Assembly (NCBI GenBank): GCA_022565695.1
Contig: JAIUME010000006.1
Location: 159,236-223,235 of the forward strand
Reading direction: 5' to 3'
Origin: Alcanivorax sp.
Lineage (GTDB): Bacteria > Pseudomonadota > Gammaproteobacteria > Pseudomonadales > Alcanivoracaceae
DNA: 64,000 bases
Shown piece after piece: positions 55,103 to 63,876 of the stretch; within the stretch, counting starts at the first letter, position 1, and each line of letters begins with the position of its first letter. The translations under genes and the position numbers were made by a program. Below the pieces are notes generated by a model, which saw only the letters and a program-made list of their open reading frames with translations, was not told where the DNA came from and searched no databases.

Positions 55103-58100
55103 ATGGCTGCTAGACTGGCTCTGGGGTTCTTTATTCTCATTTTTTGTGGGGTGTCTTACGGGCAGGCCAGCCATAACTTTTACTATGGGGATGTAAATGG
55201 AGATGGGCGAAAAGATCTTCTTGTCGTCCCCGACAGACATGTATACCAAGAAATACTCGTGAGCCTTTCCCCTTTTATGGCTGTTACCCACCATAATGGC
55301 TACGAAAGTTTTGTTATTTGGGATGTTGCTGACGGTGGGGCTGGTATACAACAGGTTGGTTTTAATCAGTATTCGCCGAAGGGCCTCATCAAAGCAGATA
55401 TCCATATGGAGGATATCTCCGGCAACGGTCTGCTGGATGTGCTGGTGGTGTTTGGGAATGAAGATATAGCAGCAGTCTATATATATAATTTTTATGACGC
55501 TTACTCCAGAGGCGCGCGAAGACTAAGTCTCTCGCCATTCCGTGATGGTTTACCAGCCCATCATTATATTGAACTGGTTGAGGGGAGCGGGAGTGGGCGG
55601 CTTGACATTGTGGTGAGGAATTACGCATCCGGTGTTGAGCATAGGCTGGTGAATAATGGCAACACACATTGGGTGATGTCCTCAGTTTCCACTGAGAATC
55701 CGCCTCACAACCCTCAGCCTGGACCCGACGGAAATATCGTTGGCGCTTCGGCGATAAATTTTTCGGTAAATATGGGGCAGGCGGAGTTTGCCATTCCAAT
55801 TGTATTGCCTCAAGGAAGCGCTGGCGTACAGCCCGAGCTGTCTGTTTCTTACGCCAGTTCTGCTGGTTATGGTCCGGCGGGTATGGGAACGGCGATTTCT
55901 GGACTGTCATACATCGAAAGATGCCCAATGACATATGAAAGAGATGGCCTGGTGCGTGGGGTTGCAGGCTCGAGCAGTGACCGTGCATGTTTGGATGGGA
56001 ACCCTCTTATACTCCAATCAGGTAGTTACTGGGGGAACGGTTCTACTTACTATACGGAGTCAGAGACTTTCTCGCGAATCCAGTACTCTTCCGGGCATTT
56101 TACAGTTCATGCAAAAAATGGTGATGTATATAGATATGGAGCTACTGCTCAGAATAGAATCCCTGGCGGAATCGGTAATGGAGCGGTGGCAAGATGGGCG
56201 CTCGAAACGGTAACAAACCAGCGAGGGTTCGGGTATAGAATAAGCTATATTTCTAATTCCGGTGCTCTTTTTCCTGAAAAAATAGAATACACTGTTAATG
56301 TTTCTGGCCCTTCGTCTCCAATGATTGAAGTTATTTTTGATTATGATGAAGACACCTTCAAGAAATACACGTCGTTACATGGTGTTCGCTATAATTCCGG
56401 ATTGAGATTGAAGAATATCGATGTGTACGTCGATGGCCAGATTTTCAGGAAAAATAATTTTCATTATGTGGTTAACCCTGTTACAGGGCGATCATTGATC
56501 AGCTCTTTCCAGGAGTGCGCGGGAGGTGATTTATGCACCAAGCCTACGCAGCTTCATTGGAGTATGGGCGAGGCTCCAGACTTTTCCGTGGGTAAAATGG
56601 TGAGTTTCCCAAGAACTCCGCTCACTATGTGGGAGGCGCTCGCTGGGGATCATACCGGTGGAGCAAACAGATGGATCGATATTGATCGAGACGGAAAAGA
56701 TGATTACTGCAGAATAGCAACGTTGGATTTTCCAGCTGAAACCGGAAGCATGAGTGTTTCTTGCTTTTCAGGCATCGGAGAAAGTGGATTTTCTGACGAA
56801 ATTGTTATTGCTAATAGTTTAACTGGTGGATTGAAGCCGCCCACAGTTCCGACTGTCGGAAATTATAACTGGAATGCGGATCCATCATGGATTGATATAA
56901 ATAATAATGGGCTATCTGATTTTTGTTACTCAAGCCCTCTAAGTTCATCGGCGGCCTCAGGCCCGGACGTCGATGTGATAAAATGTCATATGAACAGTGC
57001 AAGTGGCGCTGATAGATTTTCGAATATAATGACCGCGCACGTTGTTAGGCCCGCATCAATCGCCAAGATTCGAGGGCGGTCATGGCAGGATTTCAATGGG
57101 AACGGGAAGTATGATTATTGCTTTGTTAACATTAATCAACCGAATAACCTGCGGCTTGTATGCCATGAACAAGGTGAAAACTTCACTTTCTGGGATTCAG
57201 CCGGGCATTCTAGCCCTCTCTTTAATGTAAAGATTGACGAGATTGGGTCATGGAAGGATGTGAATGGTGATGGACTTCCCGATTATTGCTGGGTGAAAGA
57301 TGACGAAATAGAGTGCCTTATAAATGACAGTGGTTCGGGATTCAAAAGCGCAACATGGAAAAAGAGTGGGAACAATCTGAAGGCGGGTGATGAGGCGGAT
57401 TATGTAGAAGGCGAAATGATGAGCGCTTTCTTCAACTCAATGATGTTCGATTTCACAGGAAACGGGTATCCTGACTTCTGCCGAATATTTGTCGATAGCC
57501 AGAATGGCACTGGTGGGTATAGGGCTGCGTGTCTTGAGTCGGCTGGAACTGGCTGGGGTGACGACATCATCTCGGCATACCATCAAGTATCGGCTACGCC
57601 CGCAGGGACTGGTATACCACTTGCTCTTTCAACTTCGTTCGTTGATATAAATCAGAACGGGTATATTGATTGGTGTATTGAAAAGGACAAGAAGCTCACC
57701 TGCTTCCTTACAGGTGGTGACGGGTTCGGTAGCGATCCCGTAATTTTTGATCTGCCACAATATGGCGGATTTGGATACTCTGGTTATAACAGAGCATGGT
57801 CTGATATTTCAGGTTCAGGTGATTCGAGCTACTGTGCTCTGTACTCAATTTGGATAGGAAACACGGCATTTGCCTGCGCATCACGTTCGTCGTCAGATCC
57901 TGTGGACTACCTGGTTCGTGTGGAAAATGGATTTGGGTTGGCTTATGAGGTTTCCTATTCTGACTCCTCCGATGAGGAAGTGTATGAGTACGACTTGGGC
58001 CCCGGCTCTGATGGCCAGGTGTATGTCTCCTCCGGCATGCGGCTTGTGCAAACATTGAGTGTTTCTGATGGGCGCGGCGGTTATAACCAGCAGCATTATT

Positions 58101-61100
58101 TTTATCGAAACTTCGGATATTTTCCCTATGGAATGGGTGGCTCCGGGTTTGAGTATACCAGAGTCACCGAAGCGACCAGTGGTCGGCGATCAGAGGACTG
58201 GTATCATCTTGATTCGACGGGGCATAAGACAGGCTTGGTATACAAGTCAGCGGTGAGTTACCCAATTTCGTCGGGCGGATATCGACTGATATCCGAGGAT
58301 GAGACGAGCTGGAAGGTCCGTATTTATGGCAGTGGCCATTCTGTTGATTCGACAAGAAGCAGTATATGGAACAAAGACTCTCAAGCCTCCCTTCGCTACA
58401 CCGTATTACCAGCTGATGGGCTAAGCCGGCAGTATGAACTTGATGGTACGCTTATCAGCGAGACCGAGACGGTCAATATCTATGACGAGCTTGGTGAGCT
58501 ACTAAGCCAAAGTACCCATATAGAAGGTAACAACCAGTACTTCCATAAATCGCTTGTGAATACCTGGCACCATGACACAGGTAGCAACTGGCACTTATCA
58601 CGTTTGATGCGTGCTGAGACAACGCAATCGGGCACTTACATGGGCGACGCTATTCCTGCCCAGACCCGGGTAGCCGCCTGGACTTATGGTGCTTTCCAGC
58701 AGCTGGCCAGCGAAATCCTTGAGCCCGACAATCCCGAATTACGGCGTGAGACCCATTATACCTACGACCAGCGTGGAATGACTACGCAAGTCACAGTATT
58801 GAGTCCGAATGGTACGTCCAGGACGACAAATTACAGTCATGATTCCCGGGGCCGGTTCATGACGCAGGAAACTAACGCGCTTGGGCACACGACCCATTAC
58901 GGTTATGACGAGCTTTTGGGGGTGCGCACTGTTGCCGCCGATGTGAATGGATTGATCACGACCTGGGAGTACGACCCTTTCGGGCGCCTTGTGCGCACAC
59001 GTACGCCAGATGGTAATCAAGTGCTGGCCTCGGTATCCCTATGTGATACAGGCTGCCCGGAGCATGCTGTCTACTACAGTACGAAGCAAACCGTTTCCGC
59101 CACTGGCGATATGTTGTCCCCGCCTGTTACACAATACCACGACCTGCTTGGGCGAGATGTCGAAGTCAGGACTCTCGGTTTCAACGGCGAAAGTATCATC
59201 ATGGCTCAGATTGAGTACGATGCGGACGGCCACATTAAGCGCCAATCCGAGCCCCGGAAGTCTGGGGAGCCTGTGATATGGAGTACGGTGATCGAGAGAG
59301 ATGTGATGGGGCGCGTGCTGTCGGAACAACCGGCCTCGGGAATGATTATGTCCTACAGCTACGGCGGCCTGGCCAGTAGTCAGACCGCCAGTTGGATGGA
59401 TCCGGTCGATGCGCAGCTTCATGAGCGAACCCAGACCACTCTAGAGGATGTGACAGGTAATACACGTACTGTCACAGATAACGCAGGCAGGCAAGTTTCT
59501 TTCTCCTACGATGCTTTTGATAATCAACTGGCTGTTACCACGCAAGATATGGTGCTGCACACTACATACGACGATATGGGGCGACGCCTTTCCTTCAGCG
59601 ATCCCGGCGTTGGCACCTGGCGCTATGGTTATGACGGCTTTGATCAAGTAGTGCTGCAGGAAAACGGCAATGGACGCCGTGTTTGCACCGCATACGATGC
59701 GCTGGGCCGTCGAGTGGCACGCTTGGACGACTATGCTACCAATCTGAACTGGGAGGCCGCGCTGGCCGCGGCCCAAGACGGTTGTGCAGACGGCACGCCC
59801 GACGCGATATGGGTGTACGATGATCCAGCAAAGGGTATTGGCCGCCTGGCGAACATGTCTACCTCGGAGGGCTATCAACAGCAAATGTTCTACGATGGTC
59901 TTGGCCGAGTGTACCGCTCCCTGACCGAGTTCGCAGGACAGCAGCTAGAGGCCGAACGTCAGTACGACGCAGCTGGACGGGTTGTGCTGGAGCAGCTGCC
60001 CACGCAGGGTGAAGACCCGCTGGAGGTCCGGCGCGACTATAATGCACAGGGCTTCCTGTCGGAGGTCGGTGTGGTGGACTCGCAGATATTCTACTGGCGC
60101 GCCCTCGAGGCCGATGCTCGAGGTGCTGTGATTGAAGAGCATCTCAGTAATGGCGCGATTCGACGCCAGCATGCCTATGATGCAGCCACGGGCATACTCA
60201 GCCAGGTACGCTCGAAGAAGATGGTGTCAACCGGCTGGGATATCCAGAGCGAGAGCTATGTATTTAATGCCGCAGGTTCTATGCGTTCACGCCAGGAAAC
60301 CCTTCCGGTCATTAATCAGCATATCCATGAATACTTTGAGTATGACAATGTGGATCGCATGGTTGACGCCAGTATCGAGAATCTGAACCAGCCATCGTTG
60401 TCTTACACCCAGCTGGTGCAATACTCCCCGGGAGGGAATGTCGAAAGTCGCTCGGATGTCGGTAGCTACCAGTATGGCGAGTCCTGCACTGTTGGCAGCG
60501 ATACCTACCAACCCGGCCCCCATGCTGTCACCTCGGTGAGCGGTATCACGAGCCGGAGCTACTGTTACGATGAAGGCGGCAACATGATCCAGGGCAATGG
60601 TAATACGATTGCCTATAATTCGTTCGGTAAGCCAGCAGAGATAGAGCGCTCGGGCGCCAGCAGCAGTTTCATTTATGGCATAAATCGTGAACTGCTCAAG
60701 CAGACTCATGTGATTGATGGGGTCACAACAGAGCAATTCCACTTCGGTGCGTATCAAGTCACTGTGACACAAGGTGGGCAAGATGCTGGCGTGCGAGAGC
60801 GCTATCAACTTGCTGGTGGCCTGATCCTCTCCTTCGAAGATATGGATTATGACGGCGTGATTGAGTCTTACACGTTTTCTGATGTGCTGGGCTCAATCAC
60901 AGCGGTCGCGGATGCCTTCGGAAATGTTACAGAGCGCCATCGCTATGATCCCTGGGGTCGCCCGCGGCAATATATGAACTGGCTGGCGATGACCGAGAGC
61001 ACATGGTATGACACTCAGCGCTATAGCCAAGCGACAAGCCGCGGCTTCACCGGGCATGAGATGCTGGATCATGTAGGTATTATCCATATGGGCGGACGAA

Positions 61101-62338
61101 TATTCGATCCTGCCGTGGGTCGGTTCCTTGGGGCTGATCCTGTAGTGAAAGGGATGGGAGATACGGAGGCTTACAACCGCTATAGCTACGTCGGCAATAA
61201 TCCCATGAGTTACACTGACCCGACCGGGTATTTTCGCTCTGGCTTGGGGATAGGGAGCCGCTTTAAGCGAGAGGCAAGGCGCTTTGAGAGTCGATACCGA
61301 AACGAAATCAAGGCGTTTGTCACAGGAGGCATGGAGCCCCTGGCGCGTTACGGCGGGCGCGAACTTGCTCGGTTCGTGGAGCGCAACAAGTATGGTGGAC
61401 AGATACTGGGATTGGTGACGATTGCTGGTTGTTCGGTGGCATCCGCTGGTACAGCAGCTCCCGGCTGTGTGGCAGCTGTGCAAGGCATCAGTACGGGTTC
61501 AATGGCTTACGGTACTGGACAGTCAATAGAGCATGCTTTGCGTGCTGGCGTGGAAGTGGCAGCGATTGCAATGGCCGATGGAATGATCGCAGGAAAAATT
61601 GGTGGATACACGCAGAATATGAACCCGATGAGAAAAGCTGCCGTGGGTGCAGGCCTTCATGGTATGCGCGGTGCGACCTTCGCGGCGATAAATGGGTATG
61701 ACATCCGTTCGGGTTTGATTGGCGGTGCAACAGAGGGCGCCCTGGGTGGTGCGATATCACGCTTTACGGTTGATTCCACGACGGGGCAGATAGCGATAGC
61801 GGCCATGGTTAGTGGTACGGTATCGGAGGTATCTGGTGGAAACTTCGCGACCGGGGCTGTGACGGGGGCTATGGGCTATTTATTCAACGAGCTAGGCGAG
61901 CGCATAGGCTCAGAAAATGAAGTGTACGAATCCGAAACTTGGCACAGTTTAATAGGTCTAGATGCTGGAGATGAGGCGGCAATGTACTGGGCCCAGAAAC
62001 ATATGGAAACGGGTAATTCGCTTTATGCCATTCCGGGTATGGCTGCCTCTTTATGGACCCCGGATACATATTTGGATACGTTCTCTACTCTGCTCGGTGG
62101 TGGGCTGGGATCAGGTGCTCTCCGTGGGTTTAGGGTTGGTAAAGAGTTCTCTTTCGGGAGAAATTTAAGGGTTGCTCCGTTTGGTAATAGAACAGGCCAT
62201 CCGACAGGGCGACTCCCTCATTATCATCGTCGAGTTGTGGATCCGAGTACTGGCCAGACGCGCCCCGGACAAGGCATCAAAAGACATAGGCCTTGGGATA
62301 CAAGAGCGACGGATCAATCATTGCGAGACCGTTTCTAA
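55103..62338 (+). CDS. Giant Sec-exported SpvB/FG-GAP/RHS protein with C-terminal toxin-like domain
   Basis: The 2411-aa protein has a Sec signal peptide (LALGFFILIFCGVSYG) and an N-terminal stretch with VCBS-like motifs (GDVNGDGRKD, DISGNGLLD). An SpvB-type domain starts near residue 214 (INFSVNMGQAEFAIPIVLPQ). Seven WxDxNxNGxxDYC repeats span about 524-930. A TcdB-middle-like segment (YLVRVENGFGLAYEVSYS) and many RHS/YD repeats follow. The RHS core end is GRFLGADPVV...DPTGYF at about 2010-2044. The last 367 residues differ: a Gly/Ala-rich hydrophobic part, then GHPTGRLPHYHRR and PGQGIKRHRPWD. This is the polymorphic-toxin plan. The 5' half is markedly AT-rich and the RHS half GC-richer. The TAA overlaps the next gene's ATG. 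Confidence 0.92.
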   Translation: MAARLALGFFILIFCGVSYGQASHNFYYGDVNGDGRKDLLVVPDRHVYQEILVSLSPFMAVTHHNGYESFVIWDVADGGAGIQQVGFNQYSPKGLIKADIHMEDISGNGLLDVLVVFGNEDIAAVYIYNFYDAYSRGARRLSLSPFRDGLPAHHYIELVEGSGSGRLDIVVRNYASGVEHRLVNNGNTHWVMSSVSTENPPHNPQPGPDGNIVGASAINFSVNMGQAEFAIPIVLPQGSAGVQPELSVSYASSAGYGPAGMGTAISGLSYIERCPMTYERDGLVRGVAGSSSDRACLDGNPLILQSGSYWGNGSTYYTESETFSRIQYSSGHFTVHAKNGDVYRYGATAQNRIPGGIGNGAVARWALETVTNQRGFGYRISYISNSGALFPEKIEYTVNVSGPSSPMIEVIFDYDEDTFKKYTSLHGVRYNSGLRLKNIDVYVDGQIFRKNNFHYVVNPVTGRSLISSFQECAGGDLCTKPTQLHWSMGEAPDFSVGKMVSFPRTPLTMWEALAGDHTGGANRWIDIDRDGKDDYCRIATLDFPAETGSMSVSCFSGIGESGFSDEIVIANSLTGGLKPPTVPTVGNYNWNADPSWIDINNNGLSDFCYSSPLSSSAASGPDVDVIKCHMNSASGADRFSNIMTAHVVRPASIAKIRGRSWQDFNGNGKYDYCFVNINQPNNLRLVCHEQGENFTFWDSAGHSSPLFNVKIDEIGSWKDVNGDGLPDYCWVKDDEIECLINDSGSGFKSATWKKSGNNLKAGDEADYVEGEMMSAFFNSMMFDFTGNGYPDFCRIFVDSQNGTGGYRAACLESAGTGWGDDIISAYHQVSATPAGTGIPLALSTSFVDINQNGYIDWCIEKDKKLTCFLTGGDGFGSDPVIFDLPQYGGFGYSGYNRAWSDISGSGDSSYCALYSIWIGNTAFACASRSSSDPVDYLVRVENGFGLAYEVSYSDSSDEEVYEYDLGPGSDGQVYVSSGMRLVQTLSVSDGRGGYNQQHYFYRNFGYFPYGMGGSGFEYTRVTEATSGRRSEDWYHLDSTGHKTGLVYKSAVSYPISSGGYRLISEDETSWKVRIYGSGHSVDSTRSSIWNKDSQASLRYTVLPADGLSRQYELDGTLISETETVNIYDELGELLSQSTHIEGNNQYFHKSLVNTWHHDTGSNWHLSRLMRAETTQSGTYMGDAIPAQTRVAAWTYGAFQQLASEILEPDNPELRRETHYTYDQRGMTTQVTVLSPNGTSRTTNYSHDSRGRFMTQETNALGHTTHYGYDELLGVRTVAADVNGLITTWEYDPFGRLVRTRTPDGNQVLASVSLCDTGCPEHAVYYSTKQTVSATGDMLSPPVTQYHDLLGRDVEVRTLGFNGESIIMAQIEYDADGHIKRQSEPRKSGEPVIWSTVIERDVMGRVLSEQPASGMIMSYSYGGLASSQTASWMDPVDAQLHERTQTTLEDVTGNTRTVTDNAGRQVSFSYDAFDNQLAVTTQDMVLHTTYDDMGRRLSFSDPGVGTWRYGYDGFDQVVLQENGNGRRVCTAYDALGRRVARLDDYATNLNWEAALAAAQDGCADGTPDAIWVYDDPAKGIGRLANMSTSEGYQQQMFYDGLGRVYRSLTEFAGQQLEAERQYDAAGRVVLEQLPTQGEDPLEVRRDYNAQGFLSEVGVVDSQIFYWRALEADARGAVIEEHLSNGAIRRQHAYDAATGILSQVRSKKMVSTGWDIQSESYVFNAAGSMRSRQETLPVINQHIHEYFEYDNVDRMVDASIENLNQPSLSYTQLVQYSPGGNVESRSDVGSYQYGESCTVGSDTYQPGPHAVTSVSGITSRSYCYDEGGNMIQGNGNTIAYNSFGKPAEIERSGASSSFIYGINRELLKQTHVIDGVTTEQFHFGAYQVTVTQGGQDAGVRERYQLAGGLILSFEDMDYDGVIESYTFSDVLGSITAVADAFGNVTERHRYDPWGRPRQYMNWLAMTESTWYDTQRYSQATSRGFTGHEMLDHVGIIHMGGRIFDPAVGRFLGADPVVKGMGDTEAYNRYSYVGNNPMSYTDPTGYFRSGLGIGSRFKREARRFESRYRNEIKAFVTGGMEPLARYGGRELARFVERNKYGGQILGLVTIAGCSVASAGTAAPGCVAAVQGISTGSMAYGTGQSIEHALRAGVEVAAIAMADGMIAGKIGGYTQNMNPMRKAAVGAGLHGMRGATFAAINGYDIRSGLIGGATEGALGGAISRFTVDSTTGQIAIAAMVSGTVSEVSGGNFATGAVTGAMGYLFNELGERIGSENEVYESETWHSLIGLDAGDEAAMYWAQKHMETGNSLYAIPGMAASLWTPDTYLDTFSTLLGGGLGSGALRGFRVGKEFSFGRNLRVAPFGNRTGHPTGRLPHYHRRVVDPSTGQTRPGQGIKRHRPWDTRATDQSLRDRF

Positions 62339-62703
62339 TGAAAACCCCGATTGTAGTGTATGAGAATGGTGATGTTTCTATATTCAGGTCAGTGGCTGAT
62401 GCTGAGGTCGGTCTGGAGTCAATAGATGTTATTAATGATGAATATGTGGCTTATGACGCGACGGGTTACTTGCTTGATCTTAAGGTTATTTCCGAAAGCC
62501 GGTCAGCGTGGTTTGGATTTTCCAAAACCTATGTCAATAGAGTAAAAATTGAACTTGCGGAGGGAAGGCCCGAACATGCCTCGGATTTAGAGTATGTATT
62601 AAAGGCGTTTCTCCAGAAATTGGGTGTGCCTGAGGACTGGACTAGGAGCGCATCTTTAGGCCAGTTGCTTGATAAGACGATTGAGTCTATTGGTTACGGA
62701 TGA
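62338..62703 (+). CDS. Probable immunity protein of the SpvB/RHS toxin
   Basis: The 121-aa acidic protein begins KTPIVVYENGDVSIFRSVAD and has no signal peptide, so it is cytoplasmic. Its ATG overlaps the toxin's stop codon (TAATG), the usual position of the cognate immunity gene in RHS and other polymorphic toxin loci. No catalytic motif seen, and I recognise no family. The immunity role is inferred from position and size. Confidence 0.75.
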   Translation: MKTPIVVYENGDVSIFRSVADAEVGLESIDVINDEYVAYDATGYLLDLKVISESRSAWFGFSKTYVNRVKIELAEGRPEHASDLEYVLKAFLQKLGVPEDWTRSASLGQLLDKTIESIGYG

Positions 62704-62730
62704 GCTGTCAGGTGCGGTATCACCGGCGAG

Positions 62731-62793
62731 GATGTCCATAACGAAAGCCGCACCTTCAGCGCCGCTGGCTCCATGTGTACCCGCCAGGAAATA
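62731..62793 (+). pseudogene. RHS gene scar
   Basis: These 63 nt translate in one frame to HNESRTFSAAGSMCTRQE, close to QSESYVFNAAGSMRSRQE within the giant protein (around 60250). It is a short leftover of another RHS gene between two immunity-like genes. Confidence 0.75.
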
Positions 62794-62871
62794 TCGCTAC
62801 AACAGGGTTGTGGAGGTGAGTGGTTGGCGGGCCTCGATATACTGCTTATATGAGGTCAGGAGGAAGGGTTA

Positions 62872-63231
62872 ATGTTGGGAGTATTCATGGCATTACGTGA
62901 TCCAGCCGAGCAAGAGATTGGGCTTATAATGCTTCTTCTGAACCGAGCAGATATTGAGTGTGATTGGTTGATCCGTGACGGCGGCAAGTTGACGGTGGAG
63001 GATATGAGCGATCGCGAATTGGGGGGCTTGCGAATAAGAAATGCCAACGAAAGTTGTGATATCAGAGAGCCCGTAAGGATCCTGTCCGAATTGACCTTCA
63101 AGGGCCAAGACGGCGTAGATGTTGTAGCTTCGCTCTATATAGATCAGGCTGGAAATATTGTAGCGCTTGATATGTGGAAAACAGACTTTTCCGCTTTGAT
63201 AGCTATTCCCGATATTGCGCCTGATATCTAG
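62872..63231 (+). CDS. Orphan immunity-like protein (resembles DUF6984)
   Basis: The 119-aa protein without signal peptide begins LGVFMALRDPAEQEIGLIML. The C-terminal half DVVASLYIDQAGNIVALDMW followed by KTDFSALIAIPD resembles DUF6984 proteins, which are often found next to RHS and other toxin genes. Family name given from memory of the pattern, not from a search. AGGAGG lies 8 nt before the ATG at 62872. It follows an RHS scar, so it probably protected against a lost toxin tip. Confidence 0.68.
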   Translation: MLGVFMALRDPAEQEIGLIMLLLNRADIECDWLIRDGGKLTVEDMSDRELGGLRIRNANESCDIREPVRILSELTFKGQDGVDVVASLYIDQAGNIVALDMWKTDFSALIAIPDIAPDI

Positions 63232-63360
63232 GGACTGAGCCGGTCAGCATTCCTGCGCGCAGCCTATCTTACGTGCTGCGCCGGACGCTCCTGTTCGACA
63301 TACAGGGCGTTTCTTCCAGGGCCCGGTGCTGGGTCGTCATGGCAGGGAGGGTTTTCTGAG

Positions 63361-63876
63361 ATGAAGTTACCAACTTGCTTGGCAGCGATTCTGGCCCTGT
63401 TGCTTGTTTCAGGGTGCTCGACCATGGATATTTATGGGCACTATCAGATAGCTAAATCCAAACTCTTTCTGTCAGCCATGAGACCGGGTAACTACTTCAA
63501 GGATGATAATAGACTTGCTTTAGTAAAGGCTGCCCGTCGCTGTGATGCCGGTAAGGTTCAGACGTTGATCGAGGCAGGCGCGGACCCGGATGCTGTGGGC
63601 GAAGAAGCCATGACACCTTTGGCCTGGATGGTTGTGAAGCAGAATTACAGGGGGCTTGAATGCCTTCTGGAAGCGGGAGCCACCCCTGATCTGCAAGTGG
63701 AGGAGGAGCGAGGCGGTCAAAGAATGTATGTGAGTGCGCTGAGTTTCTCGGTAGCAATGCCCGATAAACGATATATGACTTCGTTACTGGAACATGGCGC
63801 GGACCCGTCATTGTCTATAAGTCCTGTGACGGGTACGCCAGTGGTCTACGATGCTATCCTGGCTGGCTGGCAGTGA
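63361..63876 (+). CDS. Ankyrin-repeat lipoprotein, 3' end cut by IS element
   Basis: The 171-aa protein has a lipoprotein signal (LAAILALLLVSGC lipobox). About three ankyrin repeats follow (AARRCDAGKVQTLIEAGADPDAVG; GLECLLEAGATPDLQV; MTSLLEHGADPSLSI). The last repeat ends abruptly at VYDAILAGWQ. The TGA stop at 63874 coincides with the start of the adjacent insertion sequence, so the natural C-terminus is lost. Such lipoproteins often occur near toxin loci; a protective role is only possible. Confidence 0.8.
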   Translation: MKLPTCLAAILALLLVSGCSTMDIYGHYQIAKSKLFLSAMRPGNYFKDDNRLALVKAARRCDAGKVQTLIEAGADPDAVGEEAMTPLAWMVVKQNYRGLECLLEAGATPDLQVEEERGGQRMYVSALSFSVAMPDKRYMTSLLEHGADPSLSISPVTGTPVVYDAILAGWQ

